The notes beneath the pieces are model-generated. The model was not told the DNA's origin, ran no database searches, and saw only the letters and a list, made by a program, of their open reading frames with translations. From the NCBI RefSeq assembly GCF_039539485.1, contig NZ_BAABDF010000007.1, forward strand, positions 1,054,001 through 1,118,000: a stretch of 64,000 bases of DNA, written 5' to 3'. Source of the DNA: Celeribacter arenosi (lineage in GTDB: Bacteria > Pseudomonadota > Alphaproteobacteria > Rhodobacterales > Rhodobacteraceae). A program made the position numbers and the translations under genes. Below, in pieces: positions 26,501-36,040 of the stretch; within the stretch, counting starts at the first letter, position 1; each line of letters begins with the position of its first letter.

Positions 26501-27331
26501 TTAGATGTCCAGCGTGACCCAGATCGGCGTGTGGTCTGAGGGTTTGGTTTTTGCACGCGCAAAGACATCGATTTTGCAGTCGGTCAGGTAATCCGCGGCC
26601 TGCGGGGATAGCAGGAAGTGGTCGATCCGAATGCCGTCGTTTTTATCGAATGCGCCGCCTTGATAATCCCAATAAGTAAATGTTTCCGGCGTGTTATCGC
26701 GCGCTCTTAATGCATCGGTAAAGCCGAGGTTCACGAGGTTTCGCCACGCGCGGCGGCTTTCGTCGCGAAACAGGGCATCCTGCCGCCATGCATCGGGGCG
26801 TTTGGCGTCTTCGGCCTGTGGGATGAGGTTGAAATCGCCCGCCATAAGGAACGGAGTTTCTGCGGCGAACAGTTCCTCCGCACGCGCCTGCAAACGGGCA
26901 AACCATTTGAGCTTGAAGTCGTATTTCGATCCCGCGACAGGGGTTCCATCAGCGTTCAGGTCAACGGGGTTGCCATTGGGCAAATAGAGCCCGCAGACGC
27001 GCAGGGCATCGTGGTCGCCGACCACGGTAGCCTCGATGTAACGGGCCTCAATGTCATCGGCACCTTCACGTCCCATTCCTGCACCGCCGGGCAATCCGCG
27101 TGTGACATCCTCCAGCGGGAGTTTGGATAGAATGGCCACGCCGTTGAAGGACTTTTGCCCATGGGTTTCAACGATATAGCCGAGGTCTTCAAAGTGTTCG
27201 CGCGGGAAATTTTCGTCGATCGATTTGATTTCCTGCAATAAAACCACGTCAGGGTCGGCTTCTTTAAGCCAGTCAGTCAGAGCCTCGATGCGTGCTTTGA
27301 TCCCGTTTATATTGAAACTGGCAATTTTCAC
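26501..27331 (-). CDS. xthA: Exodeoxyribonuclease III
   Basis: 276 residues, endonuclease/exonuclease/phosphatase fold. Visible motifs are MKIASFNINGIKAR at the start, LLQEIKS (metal-binding Glu), GDFN, and the C-terminal RIDHFL…SDHTPIWV with the catalytic Asp-His pair. It cleaves 5' to abasic sites and removes 3' blocks in base-excision repair. It is convergent with der, 42 bases away, with no clear terminator between. Confidence 0.95.
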   Translation of the reverse strand: MKIASFNINGIKARIEALTDWLKEADPDVVLLQEIKSIDENFPREHFEDLGYIVETHGQKSFNGVAILSKLPLEDVTRGLPGGAGMGREGADDIEARYIEATVVGDHDALRVCGLYLPNGNPVDLNADGTPVAGSKYDFKLKWFARLQARAEELFAAETPFLMAGDFNLIPQAEDAKRPDAWRQDALFRDESRRAWRNLVNLGFTDALRARDNTPETFTYWDYQGGAFDKNDGIRIDHFLLSPQAADYLTDCKIDVFARAKTKPSDHTPIWVTLDI

Positions 27332-27392
27332 GTCACGTCTCCCCTGTGGTCACCCTCTTTTTAGGGACGCGAGGGGCAAAGGGGAAGCTGGT

Positions 27393-28577
27393 TTAGCTGC
27401 GTTCGGCGATTGCCCGACCACATGCTGCGGCGGAGGCCCATGCCCATTGGAAATTGTATCCGCCCAGCCAGCCGGTCACATCCACGACCTCGCCGATGAA
27501 AAACAGCCCCGGGACCGTTTTGGCCTCCATCGTACGCGCATCGAGTGCGTCGGTGGACACACCGCCCAATGTGACCTCGGCGGTGCGATAGCCCTCTGAT
27601 CCCGTCGGTTTTAAAGCGAATGCGTGCAGCGCATCGGCCAATGATTTAAGCGACTTGTCGGATTGATCGGCCAGATTGCCGGACAATTCGAGGCGCGATG
27701 CAATCACAGTGGCGAGTTTTGCGGGCAAGAGGGTTGCCAGCGCGGTGCCGATCTGACGGCGCCCGTTTTCGGCGCGCGCATTGCGCAGGTCTTCAAAAAT
27801 ATCCCTGTCCGGTGCCAAGTCGACGACAATCGTGTCGCCTTCCTTCCAATAGCTGGAAATCTGCAGGATCGACGGGCCTGACAACCCGCGATGTGTGAAC
27901 AGCAGCGCTTCTTCGAATGTCGTGCCGTTTGCCGATATCCTCACGGGCAGCGCGGTTCCCGCCAGTGGGGCGATCCATTCGAGTTCATGGGGCGCGAATG
28001 TCAGGGGCACGAGGGCAGGGCGTGTGTCCTCGATTGGCAGGCCAAACTGTGCCGCAATGTCGTACCCCAGACCGGTTGCGCCCATTTTCGGGATCGATTT
28101 CCCACCGCAGGCCACGACGAGGTTTCGCGCGAAAACCTCCTGTCCCGAAAGTGTGAGACGAAAACCACCACCGTCGCGCGCAATCTTATCGACTGTTGTC
28201 GAAAGGCGGATCTCTGCGGCACCCGCCTCGGCGAGTAGCATGTTGACGATGGCCTGGGATTTGCCGTCACAAAACAGCTGCCCCAATGTCTTTTCGTGCC
28301 ATGTGATCTGGTGCTCAGCGAGCAGGTCAATGAAGTCCCATTGGGTGTAACGGGCGAGGGCTGATTTGGCGAAATGGGGATTGCGGGACAGGAAATTGTC
28401 CGGCGCTGCGTAGAGGTTGGTAAAATTGCACCGCCCGCCGCCCGATATGCGCACCTTTTCGGCGGGGCGCTTTGCGTGATCGATGACCAGAACGCGCCCG
28501 CCTGAGGCGGTGGCGAACTTGGCGCAAAACAGACCTGCGGCACCGGCGCCAAGGATGATTGTGTCGTAGGTCTCCAT
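27393..28577 (-). CDS. BaiN/HI0933-family NAD(P)/FAD-dependent flavoprotein
   Basis: 394 residues from the ATG at 28577 (METYDTIILGAGAAG); an ATG five codons upstream is also possible. The FAD-binding GAGAAG is at residues 10-15, followed by the family-specific KVRISGGGRCNFTN block and a C-terminal GEVVDVTGWLGGYNFQWAWASG-like flavin-binding end (WLGGYNFQWAWASAAA). HI0933/YhiN proteins are FAD oxidoreductases of uncertain substrate; BaiN reduces bile-acid double bonds in gut bacteria, which is not implied here. It lies 61 bases upstream of xthA on the same strand. Confidence 0.87.
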   Translation of the reverse strand: METYDTIILGAGAAGLFCAKFATASGGRVLVIDHAKRPAEKVRISGGGRCNFTNLYAAPDNFLSRNPHFAKSALARYTQWDFIDLLAEHQITWHEKTLGQLFCDGKSQAIVNMLLAEAGAAEIRLSTTVDKIARDGGGFRLTLSGQEVFARNLVVACGGKSIPKMGATGLGYDIAAQFGLPIEDTRPALVPLTFAPHELEWIAPLAGTALPVRISANGTTFEEALLFTHRGLSGPSILQISSYWKEGDTIVVDLAPDRDIFEDLRNARAENGRRQIGTALATLLPAKLATVIASRLELSGNLADQSDKSLKSLADALHAFALKPTGSEGYRTAEVTLGGVSTDALDARTMEAKTVPGLFFIGEVVDVTGWLGGYNFQWAWASAAACGRAIAERS

Positions 28578-28611
28578 GCCGCGATTGAGCATGATCCCGT
28601 CGTCAGGGCAA

Positions 28612-28640
28612 TAAAAAAGGAGGGGCGTCGTGCCCCTCCT
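28612..28640 (-). terminator. Intrinsic terminator of the small secreted protein gene
   Basis: AGGAGGGGC (28618-28626) pairs perfectly with GCCCCTCCT (28632-28640). Read on the minus strand, the stem is followed by TTTTTTAT, a textbook rho-independent terminator, 31 bases after the stop of the 28671-29024 gene. Confidence 0.9.
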
Positions 28641-28670
28641 GTCGCGGTAGTGGTCTAAAAGACCGAAGAA

Positions 28671-29024
28671 TTAGTCGTCAGCGGAGATGCTGAAAACGGT
28701 GCTTGGGGTGTTGGCGTCGTTCGGGACGAGAACGGCAACCACATCACCGATGTTACCGGACTGGAAATTGACCTTCACGTGGGGGTTAACGCCGGCGTGA
28801 ACTTCGGCTTCGCCCAGAATGCTGCCAAGGCCGTCAGCATTGGATTCATAGACGATAATCTGACCGTCCGCAGTTGCGCGCACCAGGTCCAGTTCGATCT
28901 GGGTGCGGGTGTCCTGCGAGTAGTCTGCAAAGATGTGATCGGTTGCGGCAAAAGCGGGAGCAGCCAGAGCGCCTGCAACAGTTACGGCGAGGATGGATTT
29001 TGTCAGGGAGGAGGTCATTTTCAA
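28671..29024 (-). CDS. Small secreted protein of unknown function (DUF7282-like)
   Basis: 117 residues. The first ~26 are a clear Sec signal peptide (basic n-region, ILAVTVAGALAAPAFA, cleavage before ATDH). The mature ~90 residues are acidic and predicted β-rich, with DLVRATADGQIIVYES and EVHAGVNPHVKVNF resembling the small Ig-like DUF7282 fold; this family match is tentative. A second in-frame ATG is two codons later. The gene has its own strong terminator and a 320-base upstream gap, so it is probably a monocistronic, perhaps abundant, periplasmic or exported protein. No catalytic residues are evident. Confidence 0.78.
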   Translation of the reverse strand: MKMTSSLTKSILAVTVAGALAAPAFAATDHIFADYSQDTRTQIELDLVRATADGQIIVYESNADGLGSILGEAEVHAGVNPHVKVNFQSGNIGDVVAVLVPNDANTPSTVFSISADD

Positions 29025-29346
29025 AGTTCCTTACTTGCTGGTTTAAATTCTAAAATCGGTCCGTGTTGTCTGGGCCGGTGTTAGAGATTTGGGGGGCAGG
29101 TAGAAAATTGTAAGGGCTTCATAATTCACGAAAAACGGAGCAAAAATTGACTGTTTTGTGTGTGCATTGGTGTGGAGTTCACTGTGCATTTGGGGACCTA
29201 GCGATCGCATCGGTCCGTCCCCATTTCTGAGTGACTTGCGCAGTGGTGACCATGCGCCCTTCAGGGCCCGATTTTTGGGCAAATTTGGTGGGGTCACGGC
29301 AAAAAATCGCCCAAAGGCGATGCGTGCAGATCGGGTCGGGAAATGA
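29025..29346. other. Intergenic region between secreted protein gene and erpA
   Basis: 322 bases. It holds the erpA terminator (29301-29321) at one end and should hold the promoter and leader of the secreted protein gene at the other. Nothing else is recognised. Confidence 0.6.
29301..29321 (-). terminator. Intrinsic terminator of erpA
   Basis: ATCGCC (29306-29311) pairs with GGCGAT (29316-29321) around CAAA; on the minus strand the stem runs into TTTTTT. It lies 26 bases after the erpA stop. Confidence 0.75.
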
Positions 29347-29679
29347 TTACATCGAGAAAGATGTGCCGCAGCCGCAGGACGCCGTCGCGTTGGGGTTCTC
29401 GATCACAAAGCGGGCGCCGATTAATTCTTCTGAAAAATCGATCACAGCGTTCTCGAGGAAGGGAAGAGATACGGGATCAACGACCACAATCTGCCCGTCT
29501 TTTTCAAGGCACAGATCATCCTCAGCGGGATCATCCAATGTGATGTCGTATTGAAACCCCGAACAGCCGCCACCATCCACCGCCACACGCAGCGCTTTTA
29601 CCTCGCCGGTTGCCTCGATGATCTCGGCAAGCCGGTTGTAGGCGCGGTCAGTAACGGTGGGGGGAAGGGAAAAAGTCAT
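29347..29679 (-). CDS. erpA: Iron-sulfur cluster insertion protein ErpA (A-type carrier)
   Basis: 110 residues, normal for A-type carriers. The three ligand cysteines are Cys39 (GGGCSGFQY), Cys102 and Cys104 (SCGCGTSF). It carries and inserts Fe-S clusters into target enzymes. It is divergent from dgt with a 117-base gap, a conserved neighbourhood in Rhodobacteraceae. ErpA is chosen over IscA because of that position and the absence of isc/suf genes nearby. Confidence 0.9.
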   Translation of the reverse strand: MTFSLPPTVTDRAYNRLAEIIEATGEVKALRVAVDGGGCSGFQYDITLDDPAEDDLCLEKDGQIVVVDPVSLPFLENAVIDFSEELIGARFVIENPNATASCGCGTSFSM

Positions 29680-29796
29680 TTTTCTCGCAAATCTGATGGG
29701 TTAGGCGGACAAACCGCGTGTCATCCATTTGTCGTCGGCGGTTAGGTTCAATATAAGGGCCCCGGATACACTCGACAAGGACAAGCGATACACGTG

Positions 29797-30969
29797 ATGT
29801 TGAAGCCTTACGCAAGCCAGCCTTTCGAGACCCGTGGGCGCCTCTTTGACGAGAAACTATCGACCTTTCGCTCGCCATTTCAGCGCGACCGCGACCGGAT
29901 CATCCATTCGAGCGCGTTTCGTCGCCTCAAACACAAGACCCAAGTCTTTGTCGAACATGAAGGCGACTACTATCGCACGCGGTTGACCCATTCGATAGAG
30001 GTCGCGCAGGTGGCGCGCACGATTGCGGGCGCGCTCGGCCTCAATGAGGGTTTGGCAGAGGCCATCGCACTGGCCCATGATCTCGGCCATTCGCCCTTTG
30101 GACACACCGGTGAAGATGCGCTTGAGGTGCTGATGGCCCCTTATGGCGGTTTTGATCACAACGCGCAGGCATTGCGGATCGTCACCAAGCTTGAAAAACA
30201 CTACGCCGATTTTGACGGGCTGAACCTGACGTGGGAGAGCCTCGAAGGGATCGCCAAACACAACGGGCCGGTGACCGGACCCGATGCGGATCCCAAAAAG
30301 CACCCGCCGGGTGGGGAGCTGCCTTATGCCTTGGCCGAAGTGAACGCGAGTTTTGATCTCGAATTACACACCTTTGCCTCCGCCGAGGCGCAGGTCGCCG
30401 CCATCGCCGATGATGTCGCCTACAACCACCATGATCTGCATGATGGATTGCGCGCAGGGCTGTTCACCGCGGACGATTTGATGGAATTGCCGCTGACCGA
30501 CCGTGCCTATGAGGAGGTCGATGCCCTCTATCCGAACCTGGAGGCATCGCGGCGCGACCACGAAGCATTGCGCCGCGTGTTCGGCTATATGGTGGAGGAC
30601 GTCATCACCATCGCGACCAATAGGCTGGATAGCGCAAAGCCCGAGACAGCGCAGGACATCCGCGACATGGATCGCACCATCATCCGGTTCTCAAAGCCGT
30701 TCTTTCAGAACCTCAAAGCGATCAAGTCCTTCCTCTTCAAGCGCATGTATCGCGCGCCTCAGGTCGTCAAGGAACGGGCCCGCGTCACAGAGATGATCAA
30801 TTCTCTCTTTCCGATGTATATGGAAAAACCCGAACTGCTGCCGCAGGAATGGGTGACCGAGATCGAAGCCGCGCATTCGGAAACGGAACTGGCGCGGATC
30901 GTTCTTGATTACGTTGCAGGGATGACAGATCGTTTCGCGATCCAGCAATACGATCATTTTTTCGGTTAA
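29797..30969 (+). CDS. dgt: Deoxyguanosinetriphosphate triphosphohydrolase-like HD protein
   Basis: 390 residues from the ATG at 29797; a GTG directly before it is an alternative. It belongs to the HD superfamily: RLTHSIEVAQV supplies the first His, AHDLGHSPFGHTGE the His-Asp metal pair, and a later Asp sits in ADDVAYNHHD. The C-terminal part has KSFLFKRMYR, typical of the dGTPase-like type 2 proteins. It hydrolyses dNTPs to nucleoside plus triphosphate, controlling dNTP pools. It is divergent from erpA and 42 bases ahead of the antiporter gene on the same strand. Confidence 0.92.
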   Translation: MLKPYASQPFETRGRLFDEKLSTFRSPFQRDRDRIIHSSAFRRLKHKTQVFVEHEGDYYRTRLTHSIEVAQVARTIAGALGLNEGLAEAIALAHDLGHSPFGHTGEDALEVLMAPYGGFDHNAQALRIVTKLEKHYADFDGLNLTWESLEGIAKHNGPVTGPDADPKKHPPGGELPYALAEVNASFDLELHTFASAEAQVAAIADDVAYNHHDLHDGLRAGLFTADDLMELPLTDRAYEEVDALYPNLEASRRDHEALRRVFGYMVEDVITIATNRLDSAKPETAQDIRDMDRTIIRFSKPFFQNLKAIKSFLFKRMYRAPQVVKERARVTEMINSLFPMYMEKPELLPQEWVTEIEAAHSETELARIVLDYVAGMTDRFAIQQYDHFFG

Positions 30970-31011
30970 AGAACAAAAAGGCCACCTGAAGGGCCGGTAG
31001 AGGATACGATA

Positions 31012-32997
31012 ATGGCGATTGAAACGTCGGTTGGAATGAGCCCGGTTGAGGCCTTTGCATTGGTTGGCGCGCTCGGGGTGGGGGCACAATGGGTTGCGTG
31101 GCGGTTCCATTTGCCCGCGATCGTGCTGATGCTTGCGGCGGGTCTGCTGGTCGGGCCGGTTTCGGGTATTCTCGATCCCGCGCGTGACATCGGGCCTCTG
31201 GTTCAGCCCCTGATATCCCTCGCCGTTGCCGTGATCCTGTTCGAGGGCGGATTGACGCTCGATTTGCACCGATTGGGGGATGCGCGCCAAGGCGTGAAGC
31301 GACTGGTCGTCATCGGAGCGCCTTTGGGTTGGTTTTTGTCGACCTCGGCCCTGCATTGGGGAGCAGGCTTAGGGTGGGAAGCCTCTGCGGTCTTCGGGGG
31401 CATCATGGTTGTCACCGGACCCACGGTGATCGCGCCGCTCCTGCGTCAGGCCAAACTGCAACGTCGCCCTGCGAGCCTGCTGCAATGGGAAGCGATTGTG
31501 AACGATCCCGTGGGCGCGCTGGCGGCTGTTCTGGCCTTTGAATTCGTGCTGGTGGGCCGCGCGGCTGAGAGTTTCGGCGCCGCAGTCGGGCAATTGTTGA
31601 TCGGCGTTCTTGTGGCGGGTGTCATCGGCTTTGCCGCCGGGGCAGGGATCGCGGTCGCGTTTCGTCGTGCCTATGTGCCCGAATATATGAAGGTGCCAGT
31701 GCTCTTTGCGGTCCTTCTGGTCGCCTTTGCGGTGCCCGATCTGGTGCTGCATGAAAGCGGGCTTTTGGCCGTGACGGTGATGGGCCTCGTAATTGCGAAC
31801 GCCGACTTGCCGTCCTTCGTCGAGCTGCGCCGTTTTAAGGAACACGCGACAATTCTTCTCGTGTCCGGGGTATTCATCCTGCTGGCCTCCTCTCTGGATT
31901 TTGCCTCGCTTGGCACGCTTAACTGGCGCGCGGGATTGTTCATCGTGCTGGTTGTCATGGTCGCGCGTCCTCTGACCGTTCTAATCTCTCTCATCGGCAC
32001 GGATTTGCCAAAACGCGAACGGGCGCTCTTGGCGCTGACCGGACCACGTGGTGTGGTGCTCGTCGCGGTTGCGGGTCTGTTCGGTGAACGCCTGGCCGCC
32101 GCGGGTGTTGACGATGGCGCGGTGATCGGCCCGCTCGCCTTTGTACTGGTGCTGGCCACTGTTGTCCTGCACGGGTTCACTTTTGCCCCGCTGGCGCGCG
32201 CGCTCGGGTTGGCGACCACGGGTAATCCCGGTGTTCTGCTGGTCGGGGGATCGCGTTTCACCACCGCACTTGGCGCGGCGTTGAAGAAAGAGGATATTCC
32301 TGTTCTCGTCGCCGAACCCAACCACGCCCGCCTCGTGCGCCCGCGTTCGGAAGGTCTGCCGGTGTTTTACGGTGATGTTTTGGGCGAAGCGGCCGAGGCC
32401 AATCTGGAGGTTCTCACCTATCGCACCGTGATCGCGGCGACGGAAAACGACGCCTATAACACCTTGGTCGCAACCGATCTCGGTCCGGAATTCGGGCGTG
32501 AAAACGTCTGGCAAATTGCGCGGGCCAAGGCCGACGGGGTGCGTCATGCCCTGCCAAGCCAGCTCGGTGGACGTGCCTTCGGCGGGAGCCTGTCGTTTGA
32601 AGACATCGAGAAGCGGTTCATTGACGGCTGGCGCATCCGCGTGACCCGATTGACCGAAGAGTTCACCTTTGATGACTGGCGCAAAAAACGCCCCGACGCC
32701 GTTTTGCTCGGTCGCATAACCGATAGTGGCGGGTTCGAGCGGTTCACACGGGGCGACGGCGAGCTTTTGTTCCCGACGCGCGCCGATGCAGAGATCGACA
32801 AAATGCCCGAAGAACGTCGTGCCACCGCGCGCGAAGAACTCAGCCAGCGGCGCACAGAAGCGCGCAAGGAAGCGGCCCGCGCACGACTGGGCAAAGGCAT
32901 GCGCCTCATTTCCATCGTTGCACCTGACAAGAAAGAAGAAGCGGTCGGCAGTTCCGCCGAACTGGAGCCCAAACCTCATGGTGAGCTTCCCAGCTAA
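31012..32997 (+). CDS. Cation:proton antiporter (CPA1/NhaP-type) with TrkA-N-like domain
   Basis: 661 residues. The N-terminal ~400 residues form about 12-13 hydrophobic segments with the Na+/H+ exchanger core: ILFEGGLTLDLH, VVTGPTVIAPLLRQ and AIVNDPVGAL (the conserved Asp in the ND pair). Then comes a Rossmann-like regulatory segment (GNPGVLLVGGSRFTTALG, TrkA-N/RCK type) and a charged C-terminal tail. Such proteins exchange Na+ or K+ for H+ across the inner membrane, and the RCK part suggests nucleotide control. It lies between dgt and argS on the same strand. Cation specificity cannot be read from the sequence. Confidence 0.9.
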   Translation: MAIETSVGMSPVEAFALVGALGVGAQWVAWRFHLPAIVLMLAAGLLVGPVSGILDPARDIGPLVQPLISLAVAVILFEGGLTLDLHRLGDARQGVKRLVVIGAPLGWFLSTSALHWGAGLGWEASAVFGGIMVVTGPTVIAPLLRQAKLQRRPASLLQWEAIVNDPVGALAAVLAFEFVLVGRAAESFGAAVGQLLIGVLVAGVIGFAAGAGIAVAFRRAYVPEYMKVPVLFAVLLVAFAVPDLVLHESGLLAVTVMGLVIANADLPSFVELRRFKEHATILLVSGVFILLASSLDFASLGTLNWRAGLFIVLVVMVARPLTVLISLIGTDLPKRERALLALTGPRGVVLVAVAGLFGERLAAAGVDDGAVIGPLAFVLVLATVVLHGFTFAPLARALGLATTGNPGVLLVGGSRFTTALGAALKKEDIPVLVAEPNHARLVRPRSEGLPVFYGDVLGEAAEANLEVLTYRTVIAATENDAYNTLVATDLGPEFGRENVWQIARAKADGVRHALPSQLGGRAFGGSLSFEDIEKRFIDGWRIRVTRLTEEFTFDDWRKKRPDAVLLGRITDSGGFERFTRGDGELLFPTRADAEIDKMPEERRATAREELSQRRTEARKEAARARLGKGMRLISIVAPDKKEEAVGSSAELEPKPHGELPS

Positions 32998-33060
32998 GGG
33001 CGGGCGTTGACGCGGGCGCTAACCGTGGTAAACCCGCCCGCGACAGCAGGAGAACCGTCC

Positions 33061-34800
33061 ATGAACCTTTTTGCCGATATCCGTGTGCTTGTGATCGATG
33101 CGCTCGACACTCTGGTCACAGAAGGGGTACTGCCTTCGGGGCTAGATTTTGCCAACGTAGCGGTTGAGCCGCCACGTGACCCGCTTCATGGCGATATGGC
33201 CACCAATGCGGCGATGGTTCTGGCGAAACCGGCGGGCGCGAACCCGCGCGAGATCGCGACGAAACTCTCCGAAAAACTGGCCGCCGACATGCGCGTGGAA
33301 AGCGTCGATGTCGCAGGCCCGGGTTTTATCAACCTGCGCCTGTCCGATGCCGTTTGGTCCAATGCCATCGACACGATCCTGCAACAAGACACAGGCTACG
33401 GTCGCTCGCGCATGGGGCAGGGGCGTAAAGTCAACGTCGAGTTCGTTTCCACCAACCCGACCGGTCCCATCCACGTCGGTCACACCCGTGGTGCGGTATT
33501 CGGGGACGCGCTGGCGTCGCTGCTGCAATACGCCGGTTACGATGTGACGCGCGAATACTACATCAACGACGGTGGCGCGCAGGTCGATGTGTTGGCCCGC
33601 TCTGCCTTTGAACGCTACCGCGAAGCCTGCGGGTTCAACCCCGAGATTGCCGAGGGCATGTACCCCGGTGACTATCTGCGCGCGGTTGGCGAGGCGATGA
33701 AGGCGAAATACGGCGAAAGCCTTCTGAGTACGCCCGAAGATCAATGGATTGACGAGGTGCGCACATTTGCCACCGACCAGATGATGGATATGATCCGCAG
33801 CGATCTCGAAACGCTTGGCGTGTCGATGGACAATTTCTTCTCCGAAAAGTCCCTCTACGGCACCAACCGGATCGAAAGCGCGATTGCCGAGCTGGATGAA
33901 AAGGGGCTGATCTACGAAGGTGTTCTGGAGCCACCCAAAGGCAAAATGCCCGAGGATTGGGAACCCCGCGAGCAGACATTGTTCAGATCAACCGATCTCG
34001 GCGATGATGTGGATCGTCCGGTGAAGAAATCCGACGGGTCGTGGACCTATTTCGCGCCCGATATCGCCTATCACTACGATAAGGTGCAGCGCGGGTTCGA
34101 CGAAATCATCGATATCTTCGGTGCCGATCACGGTGGCTATGTCAAACGGATCAAGGCAGCGGTTTCCGCGCTCTCCGATGGCAAAGTGGCCTGTGACGTG
34201 AAGCTCGTCCAGCTTGTGAAGCTCTACAAGAACGGCGAGCCGTTCAAGATGTCCAAACGCGCCGGTACCTTTGTTACGCTGCGCGACGTTGTTGATCAGG
34301 TTGGCGCGGATGTGACGCGTTTTGTCATGCTCACCCGCAAAAACGACGCGCCGCTGGATTTTGATTTCGACAAGGTGTTGGAGCAATCAAAAGACAACCC
34401 TGTCTTCTACGTTCAATACGCCCACGCCCGTGTGCGGTCTGTGCTGCGCAAGGGCGGGTGGGGCGATATGTCGGCCGCCGAGCTTTCGGGGCACCTCGAT
34501 AATGCCAATCTGGTTGATACGGCCGAACTCGCCGTGGCGCGTAAACTCGCGGACTGGCCACGTCAGGTCGAGATCGCCGCGAAGAACCACGAACCGCACC
34601 GGATTGCGTTTTACCTTTACGAACTCGCGTCCGATTTCCACAGTCTGTGGAACAAAGGCAACGAAGACACGTCGCTGCGATTCCTGGACGAACACGATCA
34701 ACCCAAGGCGTCGAAAATACCGCTCGCGCTTGCCGTTTCCGTTGTGATTTCTGCCGGTCTTGGTATGCTCGGCATAACGCCTGCGGAAGAGATGCGCTGA
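33061..34800 (+). CDS. argS: Arginyl-tRNA synthetase
   Basis: 579 residues from the ATG at 33061, chosen for its AGGAG ribosome site; an in-frame TTG 54 bases earlier is not needed. It is a class I synthetase: N-terminal additional domain, HIGH-type motif HVGH in NPTGPIHVGHTRG, and KMSKRAGTFV (KMSKS-type loop). The C-terminal anticodon-binding helical domain ends in LGMLGITPAEEM. It charges tRNA-Arg. Confidence 0.97.
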   Translation: MNLFADIRVLVIDALDTLVTEGVLPSGLDFANVAVEPPRDPLHGDMATNAAMVLAKPAGANPREIATKLSEKLAADMRVESVDVAGPGFINLRLSDAVWSNAIDTILQQDTGYGRSRMGQGRKVNVEFVSTNPTGPIHVGHTRGAVFGDALASLLQYAGYDVTREYYINDGGAQVDVLARSAFERYREACGFNPEIAEGMYPGDYLRAVGEAMKAKYGESLLSTPEDQWIDEVRTFATDQMMDMIRSDLETLGVSMDNFFSEKSLYGTNRIESAIAELDEKGLIYEGVLEPPKGKMPEDWEPREQTLFRSTDLGDDVDRPVKKSDGSWTYFAPDIAYHYDKVQRGFDEIIDIFGADHGGYVKRIKAAVSALSDGKVACDVKLVQLVKLYKNGEPFKMSKRAGTFVTLRDVVDQVGADVTRFVMLTRKNDAPLDFDFDKVLEQSKDNPVFYVQYAHARVRSVLRKGGWGDMSAAELSGHLDNANLVDTAELAVARKLADWPRQVEIAAKNHEPHRIAFYLYELASDFHSLWNKGNEDTSLRFLDEHDQPKASKIPLALAVSVVISAGLGMLGITPAEEMR

Positions 34801-34898
34801 TAATCGCACCGCCGCCGGCGCTTGGGCGCGGGCGGCATTTCATTTTCGTCTCCCGAGCCTGAGATCGAGCAGGTAACCCATTGTACCAAAAGGTTATT

Positions 34899-36035
34899 AT
34901 GGGACGGAAGAACGAGGCGAAAATTGACATGACCCATAGCTATGATCCCCGAAAGGGTATGGAGCCGCGCATGGCGGCGCCGTCTTCGATGCCGCGTACG
35001 GCCTATGCAACGCACCCTGAAGCAGGCCAGATTTCTGATCAGCCCACCGCGCGCGGAGCGGTCCGCAACGCCCAGACTGTGCGTTTCGAGCCACATCCAA
35101 CACACGGCGGAAACGGCTATGGCAGCGGCTCTGCAGCCCATGTTTATGGCGGCGCGGAAACCGGCGGAGATGACAATCGCCCCCGTCTGGGGGCCACCCA
35201 ATGGGGCGGGGCGTTGGTGTCATTGGCGCTCGTCGTCGGATTGGGTGTCTGGGGCTACAAATTGATGGTGCGCGATGTATCCGGTGTGCCGGTGATCCGT
35301 GCCTTGGCGGGCGAGGCACGCCTCGTTCCCGAAGATCCGGGCGGGCAATTGGCCATGCATCAGGGTCTCGCCGTCAATTCGGTGACAGCCGATGGTTCTG
35401 CCTCACCACCCGCCGATCGTCTGATCCTCGCCCCGCATTCCGCGGCGCTGAGCGATGAAGATAAAGCCTTGTCGGAAATCGAACCGGTTCTGAGCGCCGT
35501 CGAGGCTTCTGACACCGTAAACGAAAGCGATGTAGACGCATCCCTTTTGGTGGAGGCCTCCGTTGACGCCGAAGGGATCGCCCTGGAAGATTTCACCCCT
35601 GTGTCTGCCGACATTCCTCTCACAACCGCAAGTTTCGGCGTGGTCAATTCGCCCCGCCCACTTCCCCGACCTGCAAAACGGGTCATGGCCCCCACGAACG
35701 GTGTGCCATCTCTCGACGGCGTTGCCGGCGATGTCATGGCTGCACTGACCGGCACGGCGGAACTCTCGGGCGCGGATTTGGAGGCCGGTGCACGCCTCGT
35801 CCAATTTGGCGCGTTTCAGGATGTCGAAGTTGCCCGCTCGGAATGGGAAAAGCTCGCGGGCCGGTTCTCTGACTTCATGGACGGAAAAACCCGCGTCATC
35901 GAAGAGGCGACCAGCGGCGGCAAGACATTCTATCGCCTGCGCGCCTCCGGCTTTGCCGATGCGGCGGACGCAGATCGTTTCTGTGCTGCGCTGACGTCGA
36001 TGAACGCGCCTTGTGTGCCCACGGTTCACCGGTAA
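34899..36035 (+). CDS. SPOR-domain membrane protein
   Basis: 378 residues from the ATG at 34899 (AAGG 5 bases upstream); an ATG at 34929 is an alternative. The cytoplasmic N-terminal ~100 residues are low-complexity and Pro/Gly/His-rich. One membrane helix is at ~102-121 (WGGALVSLALVVGLGVWGY), followed by an acidic periplasmic linker and a C-terminal SPOR domain (~298-375, VQFGAFQDVEVARSEWEKL). SPOR domains bind denuded glycan strands at division septa. It lies between argS and nagZ, the conserved order, and the nagZ start follows its stop by 5 bases, linking both to peptidoglycan turnover. Confidence 0.9.
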   Translation: MGRKNEAKIDMTHSYDPRKGMEPRMAAPSSMPRTAYATHPEAGQISDQPTARGAVRNAQTVRFEPHPTHGGNGYGSGSAAHVYGGAETGGDDNRPRLGATQWGGALVSLALVVGLGVWGYKLMVRDVSGVPVIRALAGEARLVPEDPGGQLAMHQGLAVNSVTADGSASPPADRLILAPHSAALSDEDKALSEIEPVLSAVEASDTVNESDVDASLLVEASVDAEGIALEDFTPVSADIPLTTASFGVVNSPRPLPRPAKRVMAPTNGVPSLDGVAGDVMAALTGTAELSGADLEAGARLVQFGAFQDVEVARSEWEKLAGRFSDFMDGKTRVIEEATSGGKTFYRLRASGFADAADADRFCAALTSMNAPCVPTVHR

Positions 36036-36040
36036 CCGAC

